Assembly (NCBI GenBank): GCA_003560215.1
Contig: PWIY01000381.1
Span: forward strand, 1 to 7,011
Direction: 5' to 3'
DNA length: 7,011 nucleotides
From: Bacteroidales bacterium
GTDB lineage: Bacteria > Bacteroidota > Bacteroidia > Bacteroidales > UBA7960
This document shows, one piece after another, positions 5,699 to 7,011 of the stretch. Position numbers and translations under genes: made by a program. Below the pieces are notes generated by a model. The model was given only the letters and a program-made list of their open reading frames with translations. It did not search any database and was not told where the DNA came from. Each line of letters begins with the position of its first letter. Within the stretch, counting starts at the first letter, position 1.

Positions 5699-5853
5699 CT
5701 GGCTTCTATGTTAAGTGTTGTGGCAGCGTGGTTCGCATTGCGAGAGTTGTGGACCTGTGGTTCGCATTGCGAGAGTTGTGGACTTGTGGTTCGCATTGCG
5801 AGAGTTGTGGACCTGCGGTTCGTGTTATTGCAGTGTGGTTGGCATCGCGAAAG
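5699..5853. repeat. 29-bp tandem repeat array, three clear copies with degenerate flanks
   Basis: Three head-to-tail copies occupy 5728-5756, 5757-5785 and 5786-5814; copies 1 and 3 are identical and copy 2 differs by one base (C to T at 5784). The unit begins GTGGTTCGCATTGCGA and ends GAGTTGTGGACCT. A decayed copy precedes it in register (5699-5727, with GTTGTGG kept at 5717-5723). Remnants follow at 5815-5822 and 5835-5850. Each unit contains the near-palindrome TCGCA-T-TGCGA. Because 29 is not a multiple of three and the frame rotates, this is unlikely to be coding. The rest of the gene-free stretch 5537-5932 holds only the hairpin at 5601-5630 and the terminator at 5878-5910. Confidence 0.85.
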
Positions 5854-5877
5854 CCCGGTTTATACAGGGGTATCATT

Positions 5878-5910
5878 AAAAAAAGGGAGGCCTAAATGAC
5901 CTCCCTTTTT
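5878..5910 (-). terminator. Intrinsic terminator of the T9SS-secreted protein gene (possibly bidirectional)
   Basis: GGGAGG (5885-5890) and CCTCCC (5900-5905) form a perfect 6-bp GC stem around a nine-base loop. It is extended by an A-run on one side and a T-run on the other. On the minus strand the hairpin begins 22 bases after the stop of the 5933 gene and ends in seven T residues (5884-5878), a textbook factor-independent terminator. On the plus strand five T residues follow, so it could also stop rightward transcripts coming through the repeat array. Confidence 0.88.
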
Positions 5911-5932
5911 GCAATATTGGAAACAAATCATA

Positions 5933-7011
5933 TTACCGGGTAACCTGAACTCTTTCGGTAATGATTCCGGATTCAGTGAGAACCTGGATAAAATAAATGC
6001 CATTTTTACGATCACTGACATTCATTTCGTACCTGCGCTCCTGAACGGTTGAGGAATAAAAAACTTTTCCAAGCATATCTATCATACGTATCTCTTCAAT
6101 GGTGCCATTGGCCTCTATTGTAAGATGGCTGCTGGCAGGGTTTGGATACAATGACAGAGTAATAGACTCAGGCGTGGGCTCAGTGCTTACAGGATCATCG
6201 GGCCAACCAAAGATGTTCTCGACAGTCATATCTTCCTCGACAACAACCTCACGGTTGGGATCTCCATCCCATTCACCACCTTCCCAGGCTTCTCCAATCA
6301 CATCAGAGAAGTATTTGTACTCATAGGACCCAGCCGACAAATGGAAAACAGCACGATAAATATTCGGATCGTCTGTCACTTCCATGATCTGATCAGGATC
6401 GGTACCGGGATCGGCCCAGCCTAACAGGGAGCCGGTAATCAGAATACTATGCTCTTCAGGATCGAAGTCTGCAAAACCTTCCCTTTGATCGTAGTATTCA
6501 ATAGCAGGGCCAATATCAACCAGGAAAGTAACCTCAAACAATTCGAAAACTTCAATTGTAAGGTGGTAAATCTCCTCTGGATCAACAACGGCACAACCAT
6601 TGGCATCAATCAAAGAAGTCAGTTTCAGTGTATGGTTTCCTTCCGGCAATACGTCTTCAAACAGGACATCGCCTTCATTGATACCCTCAACTGTTACCGG
6701 ATCATCTTCATTCAGTACATAGGTCAGTTCAATCGGACCGTGGCCCTGAATGATCTGATCCAAGGTTACAGTAACCTCTTCGGTGGGAGCAAACTCCAGA
6801 TGTGAACCTGTTTCAACGATATAATCGTTAAAGGCAAACAATACGGCAGGCTCAGGATTCACAGTGATGGTCAGGTTGTAAATCTCCTCAACATCATGTG
6901 CTCCGCAGCCATTGGCGTCTACCAGCTCGGTAAGCTTGAGCGTGTGCTCTCCCACAGGAAGCTGATCAGGACCAAACAGTACATCACCTTCGGCAACATC
7001 CTCTACTGTTA
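5933..7011 (-). CDS. T9SS-secreted repeat protein with starch-binding-like domain and C-terminal sorting domain (5' end outside window)
   Basis: The frame stays open to the window edge, so the protein starts beyond position 7011; the GTG at 6955 lies inside a repeat module and is not the real start. Residues here are numbered from that GTG. Two Ig-like modules show HTLKLTELVDANGC (4-17) and HTLKLTSLIDANGC (108-121), resembling repeats of large Bacteroidota surface adhesins. Next comes a domain (about 140-252) with ITGSLLGWADPG, AGSYEYKYFSD and WEGGEWDGDPNREV, the pattern of starch-binding or glycogen-binding (CBM20/CBM48-like) beta-sandwiches. Last is a type A T9SS sorting domain (about 262-340) with LYPNPAS, IRMIDMLGKVFY, NGIYFIQV and a terminal RVQVTR. 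Such domains direct Sec-exported proteins through the outer membrane and are usually cleaved off as the protein is anchored or released. No catalytic domain is visible in this part. A strong terminator follows. Confidence 0.9.
   Translation of the reverse strand, partial: TVEDVAEGDVLFGPDQLPVGEHTLKLTELVDANGCGAHDVEEIYNLTITVNPEPAVLFAFNDYIVETGSHLEFAPTEEVTVTLDQIIQGHGPIELTYVLNEDDPVTVEGINEGDVLFEDVLPEGNHTLKLTSLIDANGCAVVDPEEIYHLTIEVFELFEVTFLVDIGPAIEYYDQREGFADFDPEEHSILITGSLLGWADPGTDPDQIMEVTDDPNIYRAVFHLSAGSYEYKYFSDVIGEAWEGGEWDGDPNREVVVEEDMTVENIFGWPDDPVSTEPTPESITLSLYPNPASSHLTIEANGTIEEIRMIDMLGKVFYSSTVQERRYEMNVSDRKNGIYFIQVLTESGIITERVQVTR
6548..6694 (-). repeat. Second visible copy of the DANGC Ig-like repeat module end
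   Basis: This segment encodes TVEGINEGDVLF, the HTLKLTSLIDANGC core and EEIYHLTIEV. It aligns with the segment encoded at 6860-7009, which reads TVEDVAEGDVLF, HTLKLTELVDANGC and EEIYNLTITV. The cores are 104 residues (312 bases) apart, and the upstream copy is one residue longer between TVE and HTL. The matching ends show that the protein is built from tandem modules of about 104 residues. More copies probably lie beyond the window. Confidence 0.8.
6860..7009 (-). repeat. First visible copy of the DANGC Ig-like repeat module end
   Basis: Open in frame to the window edge, this segment encodes TVEDVAEGDVLF, then the HTLKLTELVDANGC core and EEIYNLTITV. It is the partner of the 6548-6694 copy, and together they define a module period of about 104 residues. 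Confidence 0.8.

Noticed and set aside
5728..5814. CRISPR array
   Set aside because: The 29-bp units are directly adjacent with no unique spacers between them, and no cas gene is near.
5708..5899. A 63-codon plus-strand open frame through the repeat array
   Set aside because: It consists mainly of the 29-bp repeat read in changing frames (WTCGSHCESCG, VVRIARVVD) and ends inside the terminator stem-loop; it has no start-site support.
6953..6955. GTG as the start of the T9SS-secreted protein
   Set aside because: The frame is open for 18 more codons to the window edge and those codons complete the upstream half of a repeat module; there is no signal peptide after the GTG.

Overview
The window looks like a chromosomal segment of a Bacteroidota member (class Bacteroidia or a close relative). 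Four features support this: promoters of the TAnnTTTG type, ribosomal-protein genes without clear Shine-Dalgarno sequences, a protein ending in a type IX secretion (T9SS) sorting domain, and a protein with the DUF4105/Lnb architecture found in this phylum. No mobile element, tRNA, rRNA or CRISPR array is visible.

Positions 1-3660 hold core translation and nucleotide genes. pyrH (UMP kinase) reads rightward. A leftward block runs rplM-rpsI-rpsB-tsf (L13, S9, S2, EF-Ts). pyrH and tsf converge and share 23 coding bases at their 3' ends. The rplM block appears to be driven from 3490-3631, where I see two tandem Bacteroidota-type promoters. A perfect inverted repeat of two DnaA-box-like 9-mers lies between them, and a GC-rich hairpin sits at the start of the proximal transcript.

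Positions 3660-5600 hold a rightward gene for a membrane protein matching lipoprotein N-acyltransferase Lnb (periplasmic DUF4105 domain plus about five membrane helices). Its predicted promoter is so close to the ATG that the mRNA may be leaderless. A leftward gene for a small, probably surface-exposed lipoprotein converges on it and shares 41 coding bases. Neither convergent pair leaves room for a terminator between its genes.

Positions 5537-5932 have no credible gene. This stretch contains an AT-rich hairpin upstream of the lipoprotein gene, three tandem copies of a 29-bp repeat with decayed edges, and a strong intrinsic terminator serving the next leftward gene.

Positions 5933-7011 are the 3' part of a large secreted protein whose start lies beyond the window. 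It has repeated Ig-like modules with a DANGC motif, a starch-binding-like beta-sandwich domain, and a C-terminal T9SS sorting domain.

Most of the window is ordinary core genome. The points most worth a second look are the inverted pyrH, the regulatory region of the r-protein block, the Lnb/lipoprotein pairing, and the 29-bp repeat array.
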